A stretch of 64,000 nt of DNA from Leptospira fluminis (lineage in GTDB: Bacteria; Spirochaetota; Leptospiria; Leptospirales; Leptospiraceae): the NCBI RefSeq assembly GCF_004771275.1, contig NZ_RQEV01000007.1:1-64000 (forward strand). Direction: 5' to 3'. Shown here piece after piece: positions 47,506 through 55,918 of this stretch. The notes below the pieces were generated by a model that had not been told where the DNA came from, made no database searches, and saw nothing but the letters and a program-made list of their open reading frames with translations. The translations under genes and the position numbers were made by a program. Every line of letters begins with the position of its first letter. Position 1 is the first letter of the stretch.

Positions 47506-48405
47506 TCATTTTCTATATTTCTTCCGGATTTCCTTTAAAGCGTCTTGGATATGTTTTTGGCGGACCTGGGGCCGTAGGTTTTTACGGATGGGCAGGTAAC
47601 TCTCGGTCGTGGCGAGACTTTTGTGACCCAGGAAATCCCGGATGTCCTCTAAAGTTTCCCCTTCTGCCAATAGATGGACGGCGCGGCTATGCCTGAGGGT
47701 AAAAAGGGTGACCACCGCTTTGATTCCGGCTTCCTTTGCAAGGTCTCCGATCAAACGTTCCACGTTTCGGGAAGTCAGCGGTTTTCCTTGGAATTTTCCC
47801 GGAAAGAGATGCGTCCCTTTTTCCGCTCCCACTTCCTTTTCGAAGCGTTTTAGGATTTTCAGAAGATCGGCGTCTAAAAGTACCGTTCTCTTTTGCGTCG
47901 GAACAGGAGAATCCACGAATAAGGTTTTCTTAGACAGATCGAATTGTCCCCATTTGAGTCGTACGATTTCCCCCACCCGCAAACCGGCGTAATATGCCAA
48001 ACCTACGAGCAGATTGGATCTGGGAGAGTCGGCGGATTTCTCCAATAGGGCGGTGATTTCGCGTATCGTAAGGACTTTCGGAGCCTTGTATTCTCTCGCA
48101 GGCCTTTCGAAGTCGTTGAAAACGTCCATATTCAGGACTTCTTCGAAGAACATTTTCAGAGAACTGATATTGATTTGAATCGTAGAGGAGGATACTTTCC
48201 TCTTTTTTAAATGTTCTATGTATTTTTCGACGTCTTTCGTAACCACTTTTTCCGCGGGTTTGTCCGCAAAGAGTAGGAAGTCCAGATTGTATCTTAAGTA
48301 AGTGTATTCCGTCGCTTTCTTATAGTTTCTCTGTCGTATCACTTTGATCAGTTTCTCGAATGAAGCTTTGTTCTTCTTCGGGATTTCCGTATCTAACATA
48401 TGCAA
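47506..48405 (-). CDS. Tyrosine recombinase with variant active site
   Basis: A 299-residue site-specific recombinase of XerC/XerD type: SAM-like N-terminal domain (about 15-100) and catalytic domain (about 110-290). Arg I is in AGLRVGEI, Arg II and the following His in LRHSRAVHL, the second His in LGHKSLATTESY and the nucleophile Tyr at the end of that motif. The first His of the usual HxxR box is Phe here (FTLRHS). That position is normally a general acid, so activity may be reduced or assisted by a partner. No attachment site or prophage genes flank it, so it looks like a resident Xer-like protein rather than part of an island. Confidence 0.85.
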   Translation of the reverse strand: MHMLDTEIPKKNKASFEKLIKVIRQRNYKKATEYTYLRYNLDFLLFADKPAEKVVTKDVEKYIEHLKKRKVSSSTIQINISSLKMFFEEVLNMDVFNDFERPAREYKAPKVLTIREITALLEKSADSPRSNLLVGLAYYAGLRVGEIVRLKWGQFDLSKKTLFVDSPVPTQKRTVLLDADLLKILKRFEKEVGAEKGTHLFPGKFQGKPLTSRNVERLIGDLAKEAGIKAVVTLFTLRHSRAVHLLAEGETLEDIRDFLGHKSLATTESYLPIRKNLRPQVRQKHIQDALKEIRKKYRK

Positions 48406-48445
48406 CCTCTAGCTGTTTCTTTATCATCGCATTTGTGTTTGTGTT

Positions 48446-48494
48446 AAAAAAAGACCCCGTTCCAAGCTCGAAAAAAAAGAACTTGGACAAGGTC
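48446..48494 (-). terminator. Rho-independent terminator of the cheD-aroK operon
   Basis: On the minus strand GACCTTGTCCAAG pairs with CTTGGAACGGGGTC (outer GACC/GGTC and inner TCCAAG/CTTGGA), followed by seven T. It lies about 110 bases after the shikimate kinase stop and before the recombinase start, so it would insulate the two. The loop also holds a run of T. Confidence 0.75.
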
Positions 48495-48602
48495 GTTTAA
48501 CGAAGATTTCGAGAAATTCAAAATCCCGTAAAGTGATTTCTTATTTCAGAAACTTCAGTACGTAAGCAAAGATTAAAGTTAAGGCAAATCGCTTTAGTTA
48601 GA

Positions 48603-49142
48603 TCAAAGCCAGCCGGCTCTGCGTAATATTTCTTCGCAGACCTCTTCTATTTTGCGTTCCTCTAAGGCAATTTGAAAATCAGAATGCGCTCTGTAATTGG
48701 GTAATCGCGATTCCAAGACTGTTTTATAAGAAAGAATTGAACTAAGAGGAGGCCTAGTGGGGTCGTTCTGGATTTTTTCCACCAAAACCGATGTAGGGCG
48801 GGAGAGGGATACCACGGTATAATTTTCTCGCAAAACTCGGACTTTGCGATCGCTTAGAATTTCCTTTCCGGTGGAATCCAGATCGAAAAGGATCCCTCCT
48901 CCGCAGTCTAGAATCAGCCCGCGGGAACCGGACAATTTAGTTAATATAGCATATTCTAAATTCCGAAAAGGCCCCCAATTGCCTCCGTGGCTCTGGATAA
49001 AGTCTGGAATAGAGATTCCACCCGTCTCGTAAACGGCAATCATGTCTGTGGAGACCATGGGTCTTCCCGTAATCTTGGCTAGCTTTCGGGAAATTTTGGA
49101 TTTGCCGACCCCTCTAGGGCCGATCAACGCGATATTCTTCAA
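48603..49142 (-). CDS. aroK: Shikimate kinase
   Basis: Phosphorylates shikimate in aromatic amino acid biosynthesis, 179 residues. Walker [10 protein letters not shown] is at residues 8-16; the shikimate-binding Asp is in VSTDMI, Arg in GPFRNLE and the GGG in DCGGGIL; the lid Arg is in DPTRPPL. Length is usual. Its ATG overlaps the stop of the HDOD gene (four bases), so it is the last gene of a three-gene unit with cheD and the HDOD gene, an unusual place for a biosynthetic enzyme. Confidence 0.88.
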   Translation of the reverse strand: MKNIALIGPRGVGKSKISRKLAKITGRPMVSTDMIAVYETGGISIPDFIQSHGGNWGPFRNLEYAILTKLSGSRGLILDCGGGILFDLDSTGKEILSDRKVRVLRENYTVVSLSRPTSVLVEKIQNDPTRPPLSSILSYKTVLESRLPNYRAHSDFQIALEERKIEEVCEEILRRAGWL

Positions 49143-49990
49143 ACAGCGATTAGCTCCGCAAGATGCCTCGCGATCTCGGGAAGAAGCGTATAGTACATCT
49201 GCAGGTCGCTATCCGTCACTCCCACGATCTTGAGTGCTTGGGGGGAGAGTGGCGTGCGTAAGCCTCCGATGTCAATTCCCATTCCGCTCAAAATCACCAC
49301 GCAATGGGCGATGTGAATTACGGAGACGAGTTCGGGAAAATTCGAGGCTTGGTCGGGATCGGTGTAGAAGTGGGCCGCTTCCACGAATTCTTCCGGAAAA
49401 TTCCATTTCGCTAAAAGCCGAGCCCCGGCTTCTTCGTGAGTGTATCCGAAATACTTTTTTTCCAGATCCTTATAGGGTCCTTGGTAGTTCTGTAATTCCG
49501 CTCTGAATTGTATCAGCACGTTCGGAAAAAACTCCGCTAGAACGACCTTCCCGATATTGTGTAGGAGTCCGGCGGTAAACGCTATGTCCTTGTCGAACTT
49601 CAGTTTCTTTTGGACGGTGATCCGCATCGCCAATTCCGCTACCGTCAGAGAATGCATCCAGTTGGATTCCCCATCGACCTGATAGCCTTTTAGGTCTTTT
49701 TTAAGGAGTCCTTTGGCTTCCGTTAAAAGAATGATTTCCCGTACCGTTTTGATTCCGAGGGCCATCAAGGATTCCTGTACAGTCTTTACCGGTTTTGTCG
49801 GTCTGTAATAGGCGGAGTTGGATAGTTTGATCACTGCCGCGGTTAAGCCCGGATCTTTGGAGATTTCCTTGGCAAGATCGGCGATGATCACATCCGGTTT
49901 ACTTACCATCTCCATGACTCTACTCACTACGGAGGAGATTTTAGGGAGCTGGGCCTCGTTTTCGAAGAGTTGATCTATCTTTTCCTTCAT
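49139..49990 (-). CDS. HDOD domain signalling protein
   Basis: A 283-residue protein made almost wholly of an HDOD domain (about 12-215): [32 protein letters not shown] and [19 protein letters not shown] domains are HD-fold relatives that have lost the metal site and serve as docking modules in cyclic di-GMP, motility and cell-cycle control. A stretch after residue 215 ([16 protein letters not shown]) is like that of other response proteins. It begins six bases after cheD and overlaps aroK, so a role in chemotaxis-linked signalling is likely. Confidence 0.88.
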   Translation of the reverse strand: MKEKIDQLFENEAQLPKISSVVSRVMEMVSKPDVIIADLAKEISKDPGLTAAVIKLSNSAYYRPTKPVKTVQESLMALGIKTVREIILLTEAKGLLKKDLKGYQVDGESNWMHSLTVAELAMRITVQKKLKFDKDIAFTAGLLHNIGKVVLAEFFPNVLIQFRAELQNYQGPYKDLEKKYFGYTHEEAGARLLAKWNFPEEFVEAAHFYTDPDQASNFPELVSVIHIAHCVVILSGMGIDIGGLRTPLSPQALKIVGVTDSDLQMYYTLLPEIARHLAELIAV

Positions 49991-49996
49991 TTCCGC

Positions 49997-50503
49997 CTAC
50001 CTGACCTTGTAGAGGTACTTTTCGAATCCGCCTTTTTTTAGCAGGATTCTTCCGTCTTCTAAATACAAACTGATGGTCCTTCCCTCGTGTCCCGCCACGT
50101 CCTCCACCAACAGATTGATGTTTTCCTTCGCTAAGAATTCCTTTGCTACGGATACGTTCAGTTCTCCTATGTTTTGGAGAAAGCTCGAGCTCATCCCTTT
50201 GAACATGGAGGCTCCTCCGAAGAGGCGAGCGTGGTATTCTCCCTTGGAACACCCCAGTTCCTCCATCTTTTTGATCAGTTCGGGAAGGGCAGTGTCCGCA
50301 TATTTGAGAGGGTTCTTAACCACGTCTTTTCCCGTCGGATCCTTGGATAACATAATATGGGCCATAGCACCGACTTTCTTGTCCGGAGCATAGAGTACGA
50401 CCCCGATGCAGGATCCCAGAGTGGTCCGGATTACGGACGGGGATTGCCCCCCCTGAAGATCGGCGATTCCTACGTTGATGATTTTTATGTCCTTATTGAG
50501 CAT
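49997..50503 (-). CDS. cheD: Chemoreceptor glutamine deamidase CheD
   Basis: Deamidates Gln in chemoreceptors and helps to adapt the CheA kinase, 168 residues. The catalytic Cys32 is in LGSCIGV and His49 in AMAHIML, with a Thr pair just before the Cys. The family motifs [11 protein letters not shown] and the receptor-contact [10 protein letters not shown] are present, and the protein is full length. No other che gene is in the window. It is the first gene of the cheD-HDOD-aroK unit; 221 bases without a gene separate it from the divergent TraB gene. Confidence 0.93.
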   Translation of the reverse strand: MLNKDIKIINVGIADLQGGQSPSVIRTTLGSCIGVVLYAPDKKVGAMAHIMLSKDPTGKDVVKNPLKYADTALPELIKKMEELGCSKGEYHARLFGGASMFKGMSSSFLQNIGELNVSVAKEFLAKENINLLVEDVAGHEGRTISLYLEDGRILLKKGGFEKYLYKVR

Positions 50504-50724
50504 AGGTGAAGGTTTTATTTCTTAAATCGAGAGCTTGTGAAAACGGCGCTTAGTCTTGCTCCCGGGAGGATTCCTTTCAAATCATTTTTTTGAAAAGAAA
50601 TCTGATTCTTCTCATCGTTTCAAGAGACGTAGAAAAGAGGAAAAAACACGCCTGAAATCCGTAATTTGGGACAAAAATAGAGTTTCATCTCTTTGCGATC
50701 GGATGAAACTATCCGGAAATAGAA

Positions 50725-51957
50725 ATGGAATCCATAGTAACCGTGCAAAATGCCTCATCACCCGAACCGATACGAACTCTAGAACTGAACGGGTCGTCGA
50801 TCACGATCCTCGGTACGGCCCATATTAGCCAGAAGAGTATAGAGGAAGTTTCGCGTATCATCACCGAAAAGAAACCGGATGTGGTCTGCGTGGAACTCTG
50901 TTCCTCTAGGATGAGGTCGGTAAAGGATCCGGATCATTGGAAGAAGCTGGATATATTCAAGGTCTTTAAGGAAAGAAAGATGTGGCTTCTTCTTTCGAGT
51001 CTGATCTTATCCTCCTTCCAGAAAAAAATGGGGAACGGGAGTATCCGTCCCGGCGACGAAATGAGAAAGGCGATCGAGGAAGGGGAACGTACGGGGGCCA
51101 AGATTTTTCCCGTCGATCGGGAGATTTCCACGACCTTAAAAAGGGCTTGGTGGAAGGTCGGCTTCTGGAATCGGATGCTTCTCTTCTCCGCGCTGGTGAC
51201 CTCCTTATTCGTGAAAGAGGAGATTTCTCCGGAAAAAATCGAGGAAATGAAATCGGACGACGTGTTAAAGGACCTTTTTTCCCAACTTCCTTCGCATTAC
51301 GAATCCGTAAAGAATGTGATCATCGACGAACGGGATGCCTACCTTGCACAAAAGATTCGCGACGCGTCGAAGCACGGCAAACGGATTTTTGCGGTCGTAG
51401 GAGCGGGGCATTTAGAGGGGATCATGAAAAACATCGGACAGGACCGTTCTTTGGAGCACCTGGACGTTCTTCCCGAAAAAGGCACTTGGGACAAGATTCG
51501 TCCCTTTTTGTTCCCCGCGATCATCCTGAGTCTGGTCGCCACTTTGGTCCTCTTCGGCGGCAGGCAGGCCGGGCAGGACTTTTTGATAAGATGGGTGCTT
51601 GTGAAAGGTACTTTGGCGGCGATCGGAGCGTTGATCGCCTTAGCGCATCCGATCTCCATACTTCTCGCATTCATCGCCGCTCCGGTCGGAAATTTTAACC
51701 CTGTCATCAAGCCCGGATGGATCGCGGCCTTGTCCGAATCGTGGTTGAGAAAGCCTTTGGTGGAAGATTTCGAAAAGATCGGAGAGGACTCCGAAAGATT
51801 CGGAGGATATTGGCAAAACAACGTGATTCGAATCTTCCTGGTCTTCATGCTTCCGCAGATCGGGAGCAGTATCGGAACCTTTATCGTGACCGCGGAATTG
51901 TTCCGTAAACTGTCGGAGATTTTTACCAGGTTCTTCGGCCAAATCTTAGGCGGTTAG
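50725..51957 (+). CDS. TraB/PrgY/GumN-family membrane protein
   Basis: A 410-residue protein with a TraB domain (about 20-235): ILGTAHISQKSIEEV with the conserved GTAH, VCVELCSSRM with the conserved Glu, and VVGAGHLEGI with the GxxH motif. These are the putative metal-protease-like residues of the Tiki/TraB fold. The last 150 residues are four to five membrane helices. The family removes or binds peptide signals such as pheromones in enterococci; here no partner is evident. It is followed after 22 bases by the 7TM-DISM sensor gene. Confidence 0.88.
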   Translation: MESIVTVQNASSPEPIRTLELNGSSITILGTAHISQKSIEEVSRIITEKKPDVVCVELCSSRMRSVKDPDHWKKLDIFKVFKERKMWLLLSSLILSSFQKKMGNGSIRPGDEMRKAIEEGERTGAKIFPVDREISTTLKRAWWKVGFWNRMLLFSALVTSLFVKEEISPEKIEEMKSDDVLKDLFSQLPSHYESVKNVIIDERDAYLAQKIRDASKHGKRIFAVVGAGHLEGIMKNIGQDRSLEHLDVLPEKGTWDKIRPFLFPAIILSLVATLVLFGGRQAGQDFLIRWVLVKGTLAAIGALIALAHPISILLAFIAAPVGNFNPVIKPGWIAALSESWLRKPLVEDFEKIGEDSERFGGYWQNNVIRIFLVFMLPQIGSSIGTFIVTAELFRKLSEIFTRFFGQILGG

Positions 51958-51979
51958 GCGAAAATAAGCGGAGAATTCG

Positions 51980-54115
51980 ATGCGAAGCCTTCGGAAAATT
52001 TTTCATCGTTTCGGTTCTTTTATCGCGTTTTCGTTATATCTTTTCCTTTGTACAGGATTAGGTTCCGAACCGGCAGTCAAGGAATTGGACGTAAGCGAAG
52101 GACTAAGTAGGGTTTCGCTTTTGCCGTACTTAAGCATCCTAAAGGATCCTTCCGCAAAAAAGAGTTTCCGGGAGGTTCGCGCCGCCTCCAAAGAGGGCGG
52201 TTTTCATCCGATCGAACGAAATAGTATAGGGTACACTACGGACGCGATTTGGGTCCGATTGGTCGTCACCAATCCGAAAGCGGTTTCACGGGATTGGATT
52301 TTGGAAATCGATTATCCTTTGCTGGATTACGTGGATCTGTACTTCGGAAGAGAGGGCGACGAACCGGTCAATTCCACCGGAGATATGCGAAGATTCGATT
52401 CCCGGGAAATCGAGCATAGGAATTTCGCGTATTCTTTTTCGGAAACACCCACGAGTCGCCGAGAAATCTTTTTCAAAATTTCCTCCAATAGCTCGGTTTT
52501 GTTGCCCTTTCTCGCTTTTTCTCCCGAAAAGTTCGCAGAGCACGCGTTTGGCGAACAATTGGCTTTGGGAATGTATTACGGTTCCATGTTGATCATGGTG
52601 GTTTACAACCTCTTCCTGTTCGTTTCCATTCGGGACAGGAGTTACCTATATTACGTAATCTACATTTTAAGTTATATATTATTCCAATTCACCTTAAACG
52701 GGCTCTCGTTCCAATACCTCTGGAGAGACTCCGTCGTATGGGGAAATTTCAGTCTTCCTTTGTTGATCTTTTTCGGTCTCTTGAGCGCTTCCGTTTTCGG
52801 CCGTTCCTTCCTGGACGCCGCCCGTCATACTCCGAAGACGGCTAAGGTTTATTATCTGCTCTTCGGGCTTCAGATTTTCGGCATGATCTCCTCTCTGGCG
52901 TTTCTGAATTACCGCGCTTCCATCATGGCTAGTCTGGTGCTCATGTTTCTGACCTGGGGATTTCTGATCTTTAACGGAGTGCAATGTATTCTTGCAGGTA
53001 GGAGAGAAGCCCGGTTTTTTCTATTGGCTTGGTCCGTGTTGATCTTCTTCAGTTTCATCTTCGGGATCAGATCCTTCGGCTTTTTGCCGGATAATTTCGT
53101 CACTTTGTACGGAATTCAGATCGGTTCGGTGATGGAGGTAGGACTCTTATCTCTAGGATTGGCGGATCGGATCAAAAGACTTTCCGAGGAATTGGGTGCA
53201 CGCGTAGAGGAATTGGATAGGACCAGGACGGAAGCCGAGGCTTCGGAGGCCAAGTATCGAAGTCTCTTCGAAGCGGAAGAGGATTTCCTTTTTTCGATAG
53301 ATCAGAACTGGACGATCCTGGCCGCGAATCGGTCCGTCGGGAAGCATCTGGGTTTTAAGTCGCAGGAAGTAGTCGACAAGAATTTTATGGAGCTCGTATA
53401 CAAATCCGGCGGAATCCAGGACGCCTACAAAAAGCTCTTCGTTCTGGAAAAACTGGAGGAGTTGTCTTCGGAAGGAAAGCCCGTTCGTTTTCTCGCAGAG
53501 TTCCTTCAGAAGTATCTAGGGGAGCCGAAAGAGCTGCAGGTTCAGTTTCAGGTTTTAGAATACGAAGGCCAAAAGGAAATATTAGGAAGAGCTTACGAAC
53601 CCGACCAGGACCTGATGGCGAGATTCGTGGACGAGGAAAAATTGGTCTTCGTCGCGAACAATTATCTGCAAAATGCGGAACTTCTCAGTCAGAGACTTAC
53701 GGCAAACCTATTCCGTTTTATCGATCCTACTGCGATCATTTCCATGCGGAACTGCTTTCGGGAAATGATCATCAACGCGATCGAGCATGGGAATTTAAAC
53801 ATTAGTTTCGACGAAAAGACCAGGGCGATGGAAGAAGGAAATTATTTCCGTTTCGTCCAGGAACGACAAAAGGATCCTTACTATAAGGGAAAGAAAGTGA
53901 AAGTGGAATACTCCCTTTCCTCCGGACGAATAGGCGTAAGAATTACGGACGAAGGGAAGGGTTTCAACCACGCCAGAGTCATGAAAAACGGAATGGAAAG
54001 ACTGAATTCGGAAGGTCTAATGCACGGCCGAGGAATCGTTCTCACGTTGTCCACTTTCGATTTGGTCAAATTCAACAGTAAAGGAAACCAGGTGACTCTG
54101 GTTAAATATTTCTAG
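51980..54115 (+). CDS. 7TM-DISM sensor with PAS and RsbW-like ATPase domain
   Basis: A 711-residue membrane sensor: signal peptide, DISMED2 beta domain outside (about 35-185), seven helices (about 195-405), a coiled linker, PAS (about 425-535) and a GHKL ATPase domain (about 570-710). The ATPase keeps the N box (FREMIINAIEHGN) and G1 box (ITDEGKGFNHARV) but no HisKA dimer with a phosphate-accepting His is present, so it resembles anti-sigma kinases such as RsbW rather than a histidine kinase. It would couple an external ligand to the SpoIIE-type partner-switch system that the window otherwise shows at 7966 and 37244. Confidence 0.85.
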   Translation: MRSLRKIFHRFGSFIAFSLYLFLCTGLGSEPAVKELDVSEGLSRVSLLPYLSILKDPSAKKSFREVRAASKEGGFHPIERNSIGYTTDAIWVRLVVTNPKAVSRDWILEIDYPLLDYVDLYFGREGDEPVNSTGDMRRFDSREIEHRNFAYSFSETPTSRREIFFKISSNSSVLLPFLAFSPEKFAEHAFGEQLALGMYYGSMLIMVVYNLFLFVSIRDRSYLYYVIYILSYILFQFTLNGLSFQYLWRDSVVWGNFSLPLLIFFGLLSASVFGRSFLDAARHTPKTAKVYYLLFGLQIFGMISSLAFLNYRASIMASLVLMFLTWGFLIFNGVQCILAGRREARFFLLAWSVLIFFSFIFGIRSFGFLPDNFVTLYGIQIGSVMEVGLLSLGLADRIKRLSEELGARVEELDRTRTEAEASEAKYRSLFEAEEDFLFSIDQNWTILAANRSVGKHLGFKSQEVVDKNFMELVYKSGGIQDAYKKLFVLEKLEELSSEGKPVRFLAEFLQKYLGEPKELQVQFQVLEYEGQKEILGRAYEPDQDLMARFVDEEKLVFVANNYLQNAELLSQRLTANLFRFIDPTAIISMRNCFREMIINAIEHGNLNISFDEKTRAMEEGNYFRFVQERQKDPYYKGKKVKVEYSLSSGRIGVRITDEGKGFNHARVMKNGMERLNSEGLMHGRGIVLTLSTFDLVKFNSKGNQVTLVKYF

Positions 54116-54126
54116 GAGGGTACGGA

Positions 54127-54672
54127 ATGCGTTTCGGAAGAATTTACTTATGGATAGTGTTCGGACTCGTCGCTTCGGGCTGCGCCTCCCTAGGAACAAG
54201 AGGGAAAGCGTCGGACCCTCCTTCCGCGGTCAAAATCGTCGCTTCCGATCTCAAAAGTCAATTCAAAGCTTCCATAGCCGCGCAGTCCGGAAAACTTCCG
54301 GGAAGATTAGGAATGATGAATATAATCAACGGAGACGGATCCAAATCCAGACTTGGCGCGATTTTGGCCGATCGCTTGACGAAGGAATTGTTCGAGCCCG
54401 GAGTCTTTCTCCTATTGGAAAGGGATCGTTTGAATCGGGTGATCGGGGAACAGACCTTCCAGGAAAGCGGACTCGTGCTCTCCGATCAGACCGCCTCCAT
54501 AGGAAGATTGGCCGGGGCTGAATACCTTCTCTTGGGTCAGATCGTTTTCGAAGATCAGGATTTTCTTTTAAGTTTGCGTATCGTATCCTTATCAGGGGTC
54601 ATATTTGCCGCAGCGGAAGTCAGATTCGATTCCGACGACGATACCTATTCCCAATTCAGGAGTTCGATCTAA
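54127..54672 (+). CDS. CsgG/FlgO-like lipoprotein
   Basis: A 181-residue lipoprotein: signal with lipobox ending VASGCAS (Cys near residue 19) and a domain with the CsgG/FlgO-type core. Typical parts are ILADRLTKELFEPGVFLLLERDRL, IGRLAGAEYLLLGQIV and the closing LRIVSLSGVIFAAAEV. Such proteins lie at the inner face of the outer membrane or help surface secretion. AGGAGG is placed seven bases before the ATG, 11 bases after the sensor gene, so they are co-transcribed. It overlaps the convergent lipase-like gene by four bases. Confidence 0.8.
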   Translation: MRFGRIYLWIVFGLVASGCASLGTRGKASDPPSAVKIVASDLKSQFKASIAAQSGKLPGRLGMMNIINGDGSKSRLGAILADRLTKELFEPGVFLLLERDRLNRVIGEQTFQESGLVLSDQTASIGRLAGAEYLLLGQIVFEDQDFLLSLRIVSLSGVIFAAAEVRFDSDDDTYSQFRSSI

Positions 54673-55466
54673 CGCTTCGAACTCGTTCGGCCTTTCTTTT
54701 TGGCGGTCGGGTTTTTCTTTCCTTTTTTACCGGGAGCCTTTTTCCGGGGCTTCGACGTCGGAACACCCTTCGGATTCGGGCTTTCTGCCGAATCGGGAGC
54801 AGGGGGATAATTCTTTAGGAGATAATCCCGGATCGTACGCAGGTTCTCTTCCACCCTTACAAGATTGAAATTACCGACCACATCGAACCAGAGATCCCGC
54901 CCTTGTCCGAATTCCGAGGATTCTTTGGGACGAAAGAACATTTCCTTCCAAGGTGCAAGAGGTTGGAACCTGTCCATGAACAGAAACGTATTGAAATGGC
55001 TTTCCAAAAGGCGGGACTTCCATCGTAAATCCTTGGGGCCGAAATAGTGAAAGAGATTCGTACCTTGAAACGGGGTTCCTAACGTGATCAAAGTGCCGAT
55101 TTTCCTTCTCGAAGTGTCCGGAGATAATAAGCTTAAGAGTCCGCCGGTATTGTGAGCGATGACAAGGTATTTGGTCGGCAGACTCCTTAACTGGGAATCC
55201 AAAAGATTCACCGCTCGATTCGTATCGCGAAAGAAAGGGGGAATTTTCAGGATTCTCGCGTTGTAACCGGCATCCTTCAAAACTCTCGTAAGTTTTTTGT
55301 AATATATAGGCCCGGAAAGAAATCCCGGAACGATCAAAATGTCGACTTTTTCGTTTCCGTCCGCTTCCTGTTCGGGGATCATACAGGTCGCGACCGAAAA
55401 GATCAGGGAAAAAATCTCCACGATGAAGTAATAGGATTCACGTACGAGTGCAAAGGTTTTTTTCAT
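54669..55466 (-). CDS. Lipase-like alpha/beta-hydrolase lacking the serine
   Basis: A 265-residue alpha/beta-hydrolase fold protein of the triacylglycerol lipase type: oxyanion stretch VPGFLSGP (about 46-53) and TLITLGTPFQGT after the nucleophile elbow. The elbow reads AHNTGG (about 104-109) where GHSxGG is expected, so the nucleophile Ser is Asn106 and the protein is unlikely to hydrolyse esters. A hydrophobic helix near residues 13-30 may anchor it. The last 40 residues are Lys/Pro/Ala-rich and strongly basic, like histone H1 tails, and could bind nucleic acid or acidic lipid. Function unknown. Confidence 0.75.
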   Translation of the reverse strand: MKKTFALVRESYYFIVEIFSLIFSVATCMIPEQEADGNEKVDILIVPGFLSGPIYYKKLTRVLKDAGYNARILKIPPFFRDTNRAVNLLDSQLRSLPTKYLVIAHNTGGLLSLLSPDTSRRKIGTLITLGTPFQGTNLFHYFGPKDLRWKSRLLESHFNTFLFMDRFQPLAPWKEMFFRPKESSEFGQGRDLWFDVVGNFNLVRVEENLRTIRDYLLKNYPPAPDSAESPNPKGVPTSKPRKKAPGKKGKKNPTAKKKGRTSSKR

Positions 55467-55501
55467 ACGAAAGGCTTGAAGTATCCGGGGTTTGTTGCAG
55501 T

Positions 55502-55918
55502 ATGCCGGTAGACTCTACGATGTGCGGAAAACGAACAAAGTCGCTGTTAATCTTTCTCTTTGCGGTCTTGCCTGTCTACTCGAATATCCCTAGATACGCC
55601 GAGATGGATAAGATTCTGGTTTCGACCTGGAACTCCACTTTCCCCGTTCCGTTTACCCGAATCGTAAAGCGGGATTTAAGCGGCAAAGGCGTTTTGGAAT
55701 ACAGAAAGTCTTCCAAAAAGACGGTATACATCTATACCTATCTCGTCTTTCTTCCCAAGTACGAAGAGGAAGGCGAAAAGCCCGTCAGAAGAGAGGAGGG
55801 AAGAGAGGTGAAGGTAAAACTTTACTACGATCCTTCCGCGAAGGAAAAATACGAGATTATACTCGGGGAATTCGACGAAGCGTATGATGCGAAAGGAAGG
55901 TTACGATGGATTCGATGA
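55502..55918 (+). CDS. Small exported protein of unknown family
   Basis: A 138-residue protein with an N-terminal hydrophobic stretch (SLLIFLFAVLPVYS, about residues 11-24 from the ATG at 55502) that looks like a signal peptide, followed by a mainly beta domain (ILVSTWNSTFPVPFTRIVKRD and EVKVKLYYDPSAKEKYEI). I do not recognise the family. A GTG at 55448 overlaps the start of the lipase-like gene and an ATG at 55520 is also possible; none has a strong ribosome binding site. Its stop overlaps the start of the next gene by 13 bases, so both are translated together. Confidence 0.6.
   Translation: MPVDSTMCGKRTKSLLIFLFAVLPVYSNIPRYAEMDKILVSTWNSTFPVPFTRIVKRDLSGKGVLEYRKSSKKTVYIYTYLVFLPKYEEEGEKPVRREEGREVKVKLYYDPSAKEKYEIILGEFDEAYDAKGRLRWIR

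Noticed and set aside
47423..48602. Integrated element bounded by the tyrosine recombinase
   Set aside because: No flanking direct repeats, tRNA target or phage genes are visible, and the neighbours look like ordinary chromosome.
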